Below are positions 33,225 to 40,032 of a DNA stretch of 48,793 nt, in pieces (the stretch's first letter is position 1; the number at the start of each line of letters is the position of its first letter). The DNA comes from an uncultured Treponema sp. (GTDB taxonomy: Bacteria > Spirochaetota > Spirochaetia > Treponematales > Treponemataceae): positions 1-48,793 of the forward strand of contig CAMWWZ010000010.1 of assembly GCA_947178095.1 (NCBI GenBank), read 5' to 3'. The notes below the pieces were generated by a model. That model saw only the letters and a program-made list of their open reading frames with translations. It had not been told where the DNA came from and ran no database searches. A program made the position numbers and the translations under genes.

Positions 33225-33854
33225 ATGAATTTTATTTTTCTCGGACCGCCGGGAGCGGGAAAAGGCTCGCTCGCAGTAAAAGTTGCGCAGGATTACAAGA
33301 TTCCCCACATTTCCACGGGCGACATTTTCCGCGCCGCGATTAAAAACCAAACCGAACTTGGCAAAAAAGTCAAGGCAATCATCGACGGCGGCGGACTTGT
33401 AAGCGACGACATCACTTGCGCGCTCGTCAAAGAACGCTTGGCGGAAGCCGACTGCAAAAACGGCTTCATTCTCGACGGATTCCCAAGAACGATTCCGCAG
33501 GCGGACGCGCTCGCAGAATTCTGCCCCGATGTCGTTTGCGTGAATTTCGTGATTGACGAAGATGTCGTAATCAATCGCTTGAGCACGCGCCGAGTTTGCA
33601 AAAAATGCGGAGCGAATTTCAACATTCTCACAAAGCCGCCGAAAACCGAAGGCGTTTGCGACGAATGCGGCGGCGAACTCTACCAGCGCGATGACGACAA
33701 GTCCGAATCGATCATGCATCGAATGGAAGTTTACCGCGAACAAACCGAGCCGCTCATCGCGTACTATCGCGACAAAGGCAAACTCACCGACATCGACGGC
33801 GCAATCCAAACCGAAGAATTGCTCGGAAAATTCAAGGAATTGTTCAAAGCGTAA
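33225..33854 (+). CDS. adk: Adenylate kinase
   Basis: Catalyses ATP + AMP to 2 ADP. The 209-residue protein has the P-loop GPPGAGKGSLAVKVA (residues ~7-15), the AMP-site HISTGDIFRAAI, ILDGFPRTIPQA, and a long-type LID with four cysteines (CKKCGANF...CDECGGEL), probably binding zinc. The P-loop tail is SLA where most adenylate kinases have TQA. ATG 33225 has AGGAG at 33212-33216; an upstream in-frame start at 33201 would lie inside the leader. Followed by a strong terminator. Confidence 0.95.
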   Translation: MNFIFLGPPGAGKGSLAVKVAQDYKIPHISTGDIFRAAIKNQTELGKKVKAIIDGGGLVSDDITCALVKERLAEADCKNGFILDGFPRTIPQADALAEFCPDVVCVNFVIDEDVVINRLSTRRVCKKCGANFNILTKPPKTEGVCDECGGELYQRDDDKSESIMHRMEVYREQTEPLIAYYRDKGKLTDIDGAIQTEELLGKFKELFKA

Positions 33855-33897
33855 AATCGGATTTGAGCATTCATCAAATTCAAAAAATTGAACGCAT

Positions 33898-33933
33898 AAA
33901 AAAATCCGCGCAACTTTCTGCGCGGATTTTTTT
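33898..33933 (+). terminator. Terminator of adk
   Basis: ATCCGCGCA/TGCGCGGAT stem with loop ACTTTC, preceded by an A run and followed by seven T; works on either strand. Confidence 0.9.
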
Positions 33934-34059
33934 ATTTAATCTTTTTCATTTCATTCTTTGAATTTAGCAAAATGAAATTCACTTTGCGAAAACTGATTTC
34001 TATAAACAAACACTTGAAACTCGTGCGCATTTTTTGTAAAATAAATTACAAAAATTTGC

Positions 34060-34252
34060 AAGGAAATTGCTTCACAAATGCGTGGCAATTTCCTTATTAT
34101 GGGAGATATGATAAAAGCACCGCACATATGGCGCGGCACTTTTATCATGTCAAGTTTCCGTTGGAAACTTGCATATTCAATGCACATTCTCACTGCGTTG
34201 CGAATGTGCGTAAAAAGTCAATCGAAAGTTCCAACTTTCTTTTTGACTTTTT
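34060..34252 (+). repeat. Four-hairpin leader element, copy with an extra hairpin (before TAXI gene)
   Basis: An extra H1-like hairpin H0 (34060-34095) has an 11-bp perfect stem and a loop containing CACAAATGCG. Then H1 34110-34146 (14-bp stem with two mismatches, loop ACATATGGC), H2 34151-34171 (CAAGTTTCC gtt GGAAACTTG), H3 34182-34209 (stem GCACATTC/GAATGTGC, loop TCACTGCGTTGC), H4 34212-34252 (AAAAAGTCAA/TTGACTTTTT around GAAAGTT/AACTTTC). Ribosome site GGGAG follows. Confidence 0.8.
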
Positions 34253-34269
34253 ATGGGAGAAAATTATGA
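34108..34269 (+). CDS. Possible upstream ORF through leader element
   Basis: ATG 34108, just after GGGAG (spacing only 2 nt), opens 53 codons (MIKAPHIWRGTFIMSSFRWK...) ending at TGA 34267-34269, which overlaps the TAXI start ATG by 3 nt. A similar frame (MIKPPHKWRGGFIMTSFRWK...) runs through the copy at 42946-43095. Similarity may only reflect the conserved hairpin loops, so translation is uncertain. Confidence 0.2.
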   Translation: MIKAPHIWRGTFIMSSFRWKLAYSMHILTALRMCVKSQSKVPTFFLTFYGRKL

Positions 34270-35213
34270 AAAAGGTTTTTGGGATTTTTGCGGGCGCGGC
34301 TCTGGTGGCGGCACTTTTTTCTTGCGCACCGGCACAAAAAAATTTCATCATTGCGACTGGCGGAACAAGCGGAACTTACTATCCGTTCGGCGGCGCGATC
34401 GCAAACATTTGGAACACGAAAGTTGAAAACATGAATGTCACGGCGCAGGCCACAGGCGCGAGCGCGGAAAACTTGCGCTTAATAAGCAAGGGCGACGCGG
34501 AATTTGCCACGGTGCAAAACGACGTTATGGACTACGCCTACAACGGCACTGATATGTTTTCGGAGCCTTTGCCAAATCTTGCGGTCATCGGCACGATGTA
34601 CGAAGAAGTCATTCAGATTGCGGCGCGAGTGGACAGCGGAATCCGCACGATTTCGGATCTTCGCGGAAAACGTGTTTCAATCGGCGATGCGGGAAGTGGC
34701 GTGGAATTCAACGCCAAGCAGATTTTGGAAGGCTACGGAATCACGTTCGACGACATCAAAAAATCGAACCTTTCGTTCAAAGAATCGGGCGAAGGTTTGC
34801 AGAACGGCACTCTCGACGCTTGCTTCGTGACGGCTGGCGTTCCAAACGCGGCTTTGCAGGAATTGGCATTTACAAACGGCCTTGTCCTCATTCCGGTGAA
34901 TGGCGCGGAAGCCGATTCAATTTGCGCAAAATACGGATTCTACACAAAGACCGTGATTCCCAGCGGAACGTACAAAGGCACGGATTCAGACACCGACGCG
35001 CTCGCCATTAAATGCACGATTGCCGTAAATTCCAAGCTCGACGACGACACGGTTTACGAAATGACGAAAGCACTTTTTGAAAACCTTGCCGAATTGGGAC
35101 AAGCGCATGCCAAAGGAAAGGAAGTGAGCGTGGAAAAAGCGGTAACAGGAATCAGCGTTCCGTTCCATCCGGGAGCTGCGAAATATTTCAAAGAAATTGG
35201 CGCGTTGAAATAA
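34266..35213 (+). CDS. TAXI-family TRAP transporter substrate-binding lipoprotein
   Basis: A 315-residue extracytoplasmic receptor. KKVFGIFAGAALVAALFSC is a lipoprotein signal with Cys20. The TAXI signature appears at once: FIIATGGTSGTYYPFGGAIANIWN, then VTAQATGASAENLRLISKGDAEFATVQNDVMDYAYNG, and GKRVSIGDAGSGVEFNAKQIL. It should bind a carboxylate such as glutamate for a TRAP permease. The DUF1850 gene follows after 7 nt. No TRAP membrane subunit follows, so the permease must be elsewhere or the pair acts alone. The 5' region is a hairpin leader element. Confidence 0.9.
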   Translation: MKKVFGIFAGAALVAALFSCAPAQKNFIIATGGTSGTYYPFGGAIANIWNTKVENMNVTAQATGASAENLRLISKGDAEFATVQNDVMDYAYNGTDMFSEPLPNLAVIGTMYEEVIQIAARVDSGIRTISDLRGKRVSIGDAGSGVEFNAKQILEGYGITFDDIKKSNLSFKESGEGLQNGTLDACFVTAGVPNAALQELAFTNGLVLIPVNGAEADSICAKYGFYTKTVIPSGTYKGTDSDTDALAIKCTIAVNSKLDDDTVYEMTKALFENLAELGQAHAKGKEVSVEKAVTGISVPFHPGAAKYFKEIGALK

Positions 35214-35220
35214 TTCCGAT

Positions 35221-35745
35221 TTGTTGCGAAATTTTCTAAAGCCAAAAAACGCGGCGACTTTTTTCATAGTTGCCGCGCTTTTGTTCGCCGTCTGCTTGCC
35301 GACACAAAAAGTTCTCGCCATCACAAGCACGAACGAAAGTTCTCAAAAAATATTTTCCAAATCGGCGTTGAATGGATTTTGCATTTCGTATACGCATTCG
35401 GTGAACAAAGGTCGTGTGCGCGATTTTTTCCGTGTTGAAGACGATCGCCTGAAAATCTTTCGAACCGAATTTCCAAGTTACGGCGCGGGAATGCCTGAAT
35501 TGCAGGAAACGCCTGGCGCGACTTTCAAAATTGCGGACGACGCTTTTTCGATGGAATACGAGCGCGATGTTGGAAAAAAATTTTTTCTTGCGGTGGGAAT
35601 CTTGGCGCGACATTCGATTGAAATCTGCGGAAAAGAAATTTTTTTGGAAGATTTTTTCGCGCCGCAAACACGGCTTGAATTTCAAGTAAAAAGAATTTCT
35701 TGCGCGGAATTGTTTTTTGCAAAAATAAAAAAGCGGATTTTATAA
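35221..35745 (+). CDS. DUF1850 domain protein, TRAP-associated
   Basis: A protein of about 174 residues with an N-terminal hydrophobic export segment (ATFFIVAALLFAVCLP). The DUF1850 core is clear: FCISYTHSVNKGRVRDFFRVEDDRLKIFRTEFPSYGAGMPE. DUF1850 proteins accompany TAXI-type TRAP transporters; their exact role is unknown. It begins 7 nt after the TAXI gene, so it is in the same transcript. No ATG fits; TTG at 35221 or 35224 is the likely start, without a clear ribosome site. Followed by repeat B and then purA, where a permease would be expected. Confidence 0.75.
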   Translation: MLRNFLKPKNAATFFIVAALLFAVCLPTQKVLAITSTNESSQKIFSKSALNGFCISYTHSVNKGRVRDFFRVEDDRLKIFRTEFPSYGAGMPELQETPGATFKIADDAFSMEYERDVGKKFFLAVGILARHSIEICGKEIFLEDFFAPQTRLEFQVKRISCAELFFAKIKKRIL

Positions 35746-35756
35746 ACTGCAAAATG

Positions 35757-35869
35757 CGGAACAGAAATTTTCGCTTCCACTGGGGCTAGGTCGCAGCGCG
35801 GTGCGCTGCTTACCGAGTTTCATTTTATGAAACTCGCGAAGACCAACATTCGTAAGGGGCTCCAAAAAA
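35757..35869 (+). repeat. Repeat family B, copy 2 (before purA)
   Basis: GGAACAGAAATTTTCGCTTC, then CACTGGGGCTAGGTC, a GCAGCGC ggt GCGCTGC hairpin (35793-35809), TTACC, a CGAGTTT/AAACTCG hairpin with an 8-9-nt loop, and the end CGTAAGGGGCTCCAAAAAA. Copy 3 at 44064-44258 shares all blocks with a longer second hairpin. Confidence 0.75.
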
Positions 35870-35918
35870 TCACACGCAATCCAGTTTTTCAAATCTTTTC
35901 ATAATGCAAATTTCATCC

Positions 35919-35947
35919 TTGCACAAACGCGCGTTTTGTGATATACT
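35919..35947 (+). promoter_or_regulatory. Promoter for purA
   Basis: TTGCAC (35919-35924) and TATACT (35942-35947) with a 17-bp spacer; ribosome site GGAGG at 35958-35962. Confidence 0.65.
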
Positions 35948-35969
35948 CTTTTCGTTTGGAGGCCTTTTG

Positions 35970-37208
35970 ATGAATGTTGTTGTGATGGGCGCTCAATGGG
36001 GCGACGAAGGCAAAGGTAAGATTGTTGATTTTTTGGCGGAGAAGGCAAAGCACGTGGTGCGTTTCGCGGGCGGCGCGAATGCCGGCCACACGATTGTTGT
36101 CGGCAAAAAAAAGTACGCGCTGCACCAAGTGCCTTCGGGAATTCTTTATCCTGAAAAAACTGTGTTTCTCGGCTCTGGAATGGTAATCGATCCTGAGGCA
36201 CTTTTCGAAGAGTTGAAAATGCTTGAGGACAACGGAATAAAATGGGAAGGGCGCGTTTTCATTTCGGACAGGGCGCACATCGTTTTGCCCGGCTACCGCG
36301 AGATGGACAAAAAGCGCGATGCCGCCCGCAAGCGTCCCATCGGCACAACTGGGCGCGGAATCGGAACGACTTATTCACAGAAATCCGAACGCGACGGAAT
36401 TCGCCTTGCCGATTTGGATTGGCAGGACAAAATGGACGACTTGGATGCGGCGGACAAAAAATTCCTCGAGCCTTATATGGCGCGGCTTCTTTCGATGCGC
36501 GTGAACATCGCGGAAAAAATGTGGGAATACCGCAAAGAAAATATTTTGTTCGAAGGTGCGCAGGGCGCGATGCTCGACATCGACAGCGGAACTTATCCTT
36601 ATGTTTCGAGCGGCGCATCTTGTTCCGCAGGGGCTTCAACAGGTTCAGGAATCGGGCCGCGCGCGATTGACAGAATTTTCGGCGTTTTCAAGGCGTATGA
36701 AACTCGCGTGGGAAACGGACCTATGCCGAGCGAATTCAATTCTGAAAGCGAAGGCGAACTTTGTGATTTCGTGCGCAAGACCGGAAACGAATTCGGAGTG
36801 ACGACTGGCCGTCCGCGCCGCTGCGGATATTTGGACTTGGTCGCGCTTCGCTACGCATGCCATGTCAATTCAATCGATTCGCTCGTGCTCACGCATTTGG
36901 ACATTTACGACACGATGGACGAAATTGAAGCGTGCGTCGCCTACGAAATCAACGGAAAAATCGTCACGGAATTTCCCACGAGCATTCCGGCACTCAACGC
37001 GGCGAAGCCAGTTTTGCAGAAGTTCGCAGGCTGGAAGAAAAATCTCAAGGAATGCGGCTCGTATTCCAAAATGCCCAAAAACGCCAAGGCGTACATCGAG
37101 TTCATCGAAGAATTCACGAACACGCCGGTCGGAATTGTTTCCGTCGGAAGCGAGCGCGGCGAAACGTACATGAGAATAAATCCGTGGAAAAAAGACGCGA
37201 AAAAATAA
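35970..37208 (+). CDS. purA: Adenylosuccinate synthetase
   Basis: Converts IMP, GTP and aspartate to adenylosuccinate, the first committed step to AMP. The 412-residue protein starts MNVVVMGAQWGDEGKGKIVD (GTP/IMP loop) and contains FAGGANAGHTIVV, the IGTTGRGIGTTYSQK phosphate-binding region, FEGAQGAMLDIDSGTYPYVSS, GVTTGRPRRCGYLD and the aspartate-binding loop region. ATG 35970 fits the family start and has GGAGG 7 nt upstream; longer in-frame starts lie before the promoter. Single-gene unit with promoter and terminator. Confidence 0.96.
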   Translation: MNVVVMGAQWGDEGKGKIVDFLAEKAKHVVRFAGGANAGHTIVVGKKKYALHQVPSGILYPEKTVFLGSGMVIDPEALFEELKMLEDNGIKWEGRVFISDRAHIVLPGYREMDKKRDAARKRPIGTTGRGIGTTYSQKSERDGIRLADLDWQDKMDDLDAADKKFLEPYMARLLSMRVNIAEKMWEYRKENILFEGAQGAMLDIDSGTYPYVSSGASCSAGASTGSGIGPRAIDRIFGVFKAYETRVGNGPMPSEFNSESEGELCDFVRKTGNEFGVTTGRPRRCGYLDLVALRYACHVNSIDSLVLTHLDIYDTMDEIEACVAYEINGKIVTEFPTSIPALNAAKPVLQKFAGWKKNLKECGSYSKMPKNAKAYIEFIEEFTNTPVGIVSVGSERGETYMRINPWKKDAKK

Positions 37209-37238
37209 TCGGTCTGGACGCGAATTAGAAAAAAGATT

Positions 37239-37284
37239 TTCGGCGCATTTGAAAATTGAAATTTTCGGATGCGCCGAATTTTTT
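37239..37284 (+). terminator. Terminator of purA
   Basis: TTCGGCGCAT/ATGCGCCGAA outer stem with inner GAAAATT/AATTTTC, followed by six T. Confidence 0.85.
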
Positions 37285-37374
37285 GTCGTGGCTTGCGCAA
37301 TTGAACTGAAAACTGTCGCGCAATTTTTTTCGCTTTATTTTTCAAGCGAAAGAAAGCACTCTCGCCCGAAAAAT

Positions 37375-37866
37375 TTATTTCATCACAGTCTCGCCGCGTC
37401 CCATCGCTGTAAGGCCAGTCTTCGCATATTCCAAAATTCCGTATGGCTCGAGCAGGCGGATTAGGCTGTCGATTTTTTCTTCGCTGCCCGTCGCTTCCAC
37501 GATGACGGATTCCAGCCCGACATCAACAATGTGGGCGCGGTAAATGTCGCACGTTTCGATGATGATCGCGCGCTTTTCGCCTGAGGCTTTGACTTTTATC
37601 AAGGCGGTTTCGCGCTGGCAAGTATTTTTTGAATCGCAACTTTCGATGGAAATCACTTCGATCAATTTTGAAAGCTGCTTTTGAATCTGCTCCAAAATAT
37701 GCTCGTCGCCGCGCACAACAATCGTCATCCGCGAAATGCCTTTGTTGCTGGTTTCGCAGACAGTGAGGCTGTCGATGTTGTAACCGCGCCGGCTGAACAA
37801 TCCCGAAACGCGGCTCAAAACTCCGGCATGATTTTCCACCAAAACAGAAAGCACAAATTTATTCAT
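37375..37866 (-). CDS. ilvN: Acetolactate synthase small (regulatory) subunit
   Basis: A 163-residue protein with an N-terminal ACT domain (VLSVLVENHAGVLSRVSGLFSRRGYNIDSLTV) and the C-terminal ALS_ss_C domain (DSLIRLLEPYGILEYAKTGLTAMGRGE). It activates and gives valine feedback control to the large subunit IlvB. No ilvB is next to it, which is unusual. AGGAGG stands 7 nt before the ATG. Its leader contains parts of the hairpin element, and a 21-codon frame ends in the ribosome site. It lies downstream of aroF-pheA and thrA on the same strand. Confidence 0.93.
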   Translation of the reverse strand: MNKFVLSVLVENHAGVLSRVSGLFSRRGYNIDSLTVCETSNKGISRMTIVVRGDEHILEQIQKQLSKLIEVISIESCDSKNTCQRETALIKVKASGEKRAIIIETCDIYRAHIVDVGLESVIVEATGSEEKIDSLIRLLEPYGILEYAKTGLTAMGRGETVMK

Positions 37867-37877
37867 ATTTCATCCTC

Positions 37878-37943
37878 CTAAATAATCAACAGTTTCCGCA
37901 GGAAACTTGTCAAAAAAGAAATGGCGCAACATTTATGCAACAT
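37878..37943 (-). CDS. Possible Leu/Ile-rich leader peptide of ilvN
   Basis: A 21-codon leftward frame begins MLHKCCAISFL and ends RKLLII; 8 of 21 residues are Leu or Ile. Its TAG overlaps the ilvN ribosome site. A leader peptide would fit attenuation control of a branched-chain gene, but it lacks a well-spaced ribosome site and part of its sequence follows from shared H1/H2 hairpins. Confidence 0.3.
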   Translation of the reverse strand: MLHKCCAISFLTSFLRKLLII

Positions 37944-37979
37944 TCCTTTTTTATTTCTCCTAATAAAAAGTCAAAAAAT
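37881..37979 (-). repeat. Partial leader element before ilvN
   Basis: Read leftward: TTTTTTGACTTTTTATTAGG (H4 3' arm and ribosome-like site), an H1-like hairpin with imperfect arms (loop ATAAATGTT), and H2 as AGTTTCC tgc GGAAACT. H3 is missing. Confidence 0.55.
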
Positions 37980-38026
37980 GTCTGCCATTTTCATGGCGCA
38001 TTTTCCCATATTTCATTGCAAAAATT

Positions 38027-40015
38027 TTATCTGGTTTCCGCCGCGTACACTCCGAGCAATCGAACGTCCTGCGCCACTTTCATCAGCGAGTCCAAAACTT
38101 GGCTCACATAATCGACGGTGCGTTCGTCCTGCGAAAGTTCTGCGTCGGCGTAAAAACGATATTTCCAAGTTTCGCCGTGAATAGGACGTGATTCCAAGCG
38201 CGACAAATTCAATTTGAATTTATCGAAAACGCCGAGACACCTGCAAAGCGAGCCAGGCTCATTTTTTGTCGAGAACATAAACGAAACGGCGTTGGGTTTT
38301 ATGCCGGCGACTTTTTGCGCACGGAACGCAAGCGAAGCGGATTTGTCGTCCTTTTTTTTCGCGATAAAATGATTTGCGGCAATGACGAAAAATCGCGTGT
38401 AATTTTTCGGATCATCTTCGATTGATTCGCGCAAAATGTCAAGCTTATAATATTTTGCGTTGACCGCGCTTGCGATGGCCGCGCTGTCTTTGTTCGGATT
38501 TTTCGAAGCGAGAAGAGCCGCCGTCGCCGTGGAAACCGAATCGATTTTGCTCCAATCCGGATGTTCGCCCAAAAATTTCGAACACTGCGCGAAGCCTTGC
38601 GGATGCGAATAAATCGACTTGATGTCTTCGAGACGCGCGCCCTTTGCGCCCAAAAGCGCGTGCTTAATCCGAAGCGTCACGCTCGCCACAATGCTGATGT
38701 CGTCGAAGTTCGCGAGATTGTCGTAATTTTCGTAAACCGAGCCAGCGAGCGAATTTTCAATCGGAACCATTCCGTAGTCCGCGCGTCCGTCCAAAACGTT
38801 TTGGAAAATTTCCCTGAACGAATCCACCGCCAACACGCTCGCTTCGTTTTCAAAATGTCGCGTGATGGCTTGCTCGGCATACGCACCGCGTTTTCCGCAG
38901 AACGCGCACACGATTTTCTGCTTTTGATTTTCCGTAGATTTTTTTCCGCTTGAAATTTTCACGGGCTTCAAGTTCGGACGCAAGTGCGCCAATTCTCTTC
39001 CCAAAATCGGAGAAAGCGCGTCAATGTCCCGCATGAGTGTGTCAAACTGTTCAGGATAAAGCGATTGCGGCCCGTCGCTCAAAGCCTTTTCAGGATTGCA
39101 ATGAACTTCCACGATGATTCCGTCCGCGCCCGCAGCGATTGCCGCGAATGCCATCGGAAGGACTTTGTCGCGGATTCCAAGCGCGTGCGAAGGATCGACG
39201 ATTATCGGCAAATGAGTGAGTTGGCGCAAAATCGGAACTGCGCTCAAATCGAGCGTGTTGCGCGTGGCGCGTTCGTAAGTGCGGATTCCGCGTTCGCACA
39301 AAATCACTTTTTCCGTGCCACTCGAAAGAAGATATTCCGCGCTCATAAGCCATTCTTCGATTGTGGCAGAAATTCCGCGTTTCAAAATCACAGGCTTTTT
39401 CAATTTTCCAAGGCGTTTCAAAAGCTCGAAATTCTGCATGTTGCGCGCGCCAACTTGATAGCAATCAATGCCGCATTTTTCCATTGTCGGCAAATATTCT
39501 GCCGCGACCACTTCGGTTACAACTGGCATTCCGAATTTGTCGCCGGCTTCTTTCAAAATCTTGCAGCCTTCTTCTCCCAAACCTTGAAATGAATACGGAG
39601 AAGTGCGAGGCTTGTACGCGCCGCCGCGAAGCATTACCGCGCCGCTTTCGGAAACGCGCTTTGCGACGCTCATCATTTGCTCGCGATTTTCCACGGCGCA
39701 AGGGCCGGCAATCGAAATGATGCGCTTTCCGCCCACGCGAATCATTTGCTTGAACGGCGACGGAATTTCCACCACCGTATCTTGCGGCTTGAATTCGCGG
39801 CTCGCCAATTTATACGGCTTGGAAATCGGAATCACTCGCTCAACGCCCGGCAAAATTTCCACTTCGCGCACGTCGAGATTGAGCCGTCCCACAGCCGCGA
39901 GAATCGTTTTTTCTTCGCCAGCAATTTCATTCGTCTTGAAATTGCGTTCGCCCAAAAAATTCGCCAAGGCTTTTTTTTCGGTCGGAGAAATGTCATGCTT
40001 TAAAACTATAACCAT
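38027..40015 (-). CDS. Bifunctional DAHP synthase / prephenate dehydratase fusion
   Basis: A 662-residue fusion. Residues ~1-65 are a ferredoxin-like regulatory domain and ~70-340 a type I-beta DAHP synthase (IAGPCAVENREQM, LRGGAYKPRTSPYSFQGLG, ILKRGISATIEEWL, IVDPSHALG), the first step of the shikimate pathway. Residues ~365-565 are prephenate dehydratase (GKRGAYAEQAI, VPIENSLAGSVYEN, SHPQGFAQC, NYTRFFVIA), and ~575-655 an ACT domain (KNEPGSLCRCL, ESRPIHGETWKYRFY) for Phe sensing. PheA is normally fused to chorismate mutase, which is absent here. The fusion joins the first and a late step of Phe synthesis under one ACT domain. It lies 17 bp after thrA. Confidence 0.92.
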   Translation of the reverse strand: MVIVLKHDISPTEKKALANFLGERNFKTNEIAGEEKTILAAVGRLNLDVREVEILPGVERVIPISKPYKLASREFKPQDTVVEIPSPFKQMIRVGGKRIISIAGPCAVENREQMMSVAKRVSESGAVMLRGGAYKPRTSPYSFQGLGEEGCKILKEAGDKFGMPVVTEVVAAEYLPTMEKCGIDCYQVGARNMQNFELLKRLGKLKKPVILKRGISATIEEWLMSAEYLLSSGTEKVILCERGIRTYERATRNTLDLSAVPILRQLTHLPIIVDPSHALGIRDKVLPMAFAAIAAGADGIIVEVHCNPEKALSDGPQSLYPEQFDTLMRDIDALSPILGRELAHLRPNLKPVKISSGKKSTENQKQKIVCAFCGKRGAYAEQAITRHFENEASVLAVDSFREIFQNVLDGRADYGMVPIENSLAGSVYENYDNLANFDDISIVASVTLRIKHALLGAKGARLEDIKSIYSHPQGFAQCSKFLGEHPDWSKIDSVSTATAALLASKNPNKDSAAIASAVNAKYYKLDILRESIEDDPKNYTRFFVIAANHFIAKKKDDKSASLAFRAQKVAGIKPNAVSFMFSTKNEPGSLCRCLGVFDKFKLNLSRLESRPIHGETWKYRFYADAELSQDERTVDYVSQVLDSLMKVAQDVRLLGVYAAETR

Positions 40016-40032
40016 ATTTTTGCCTAAAAAAT

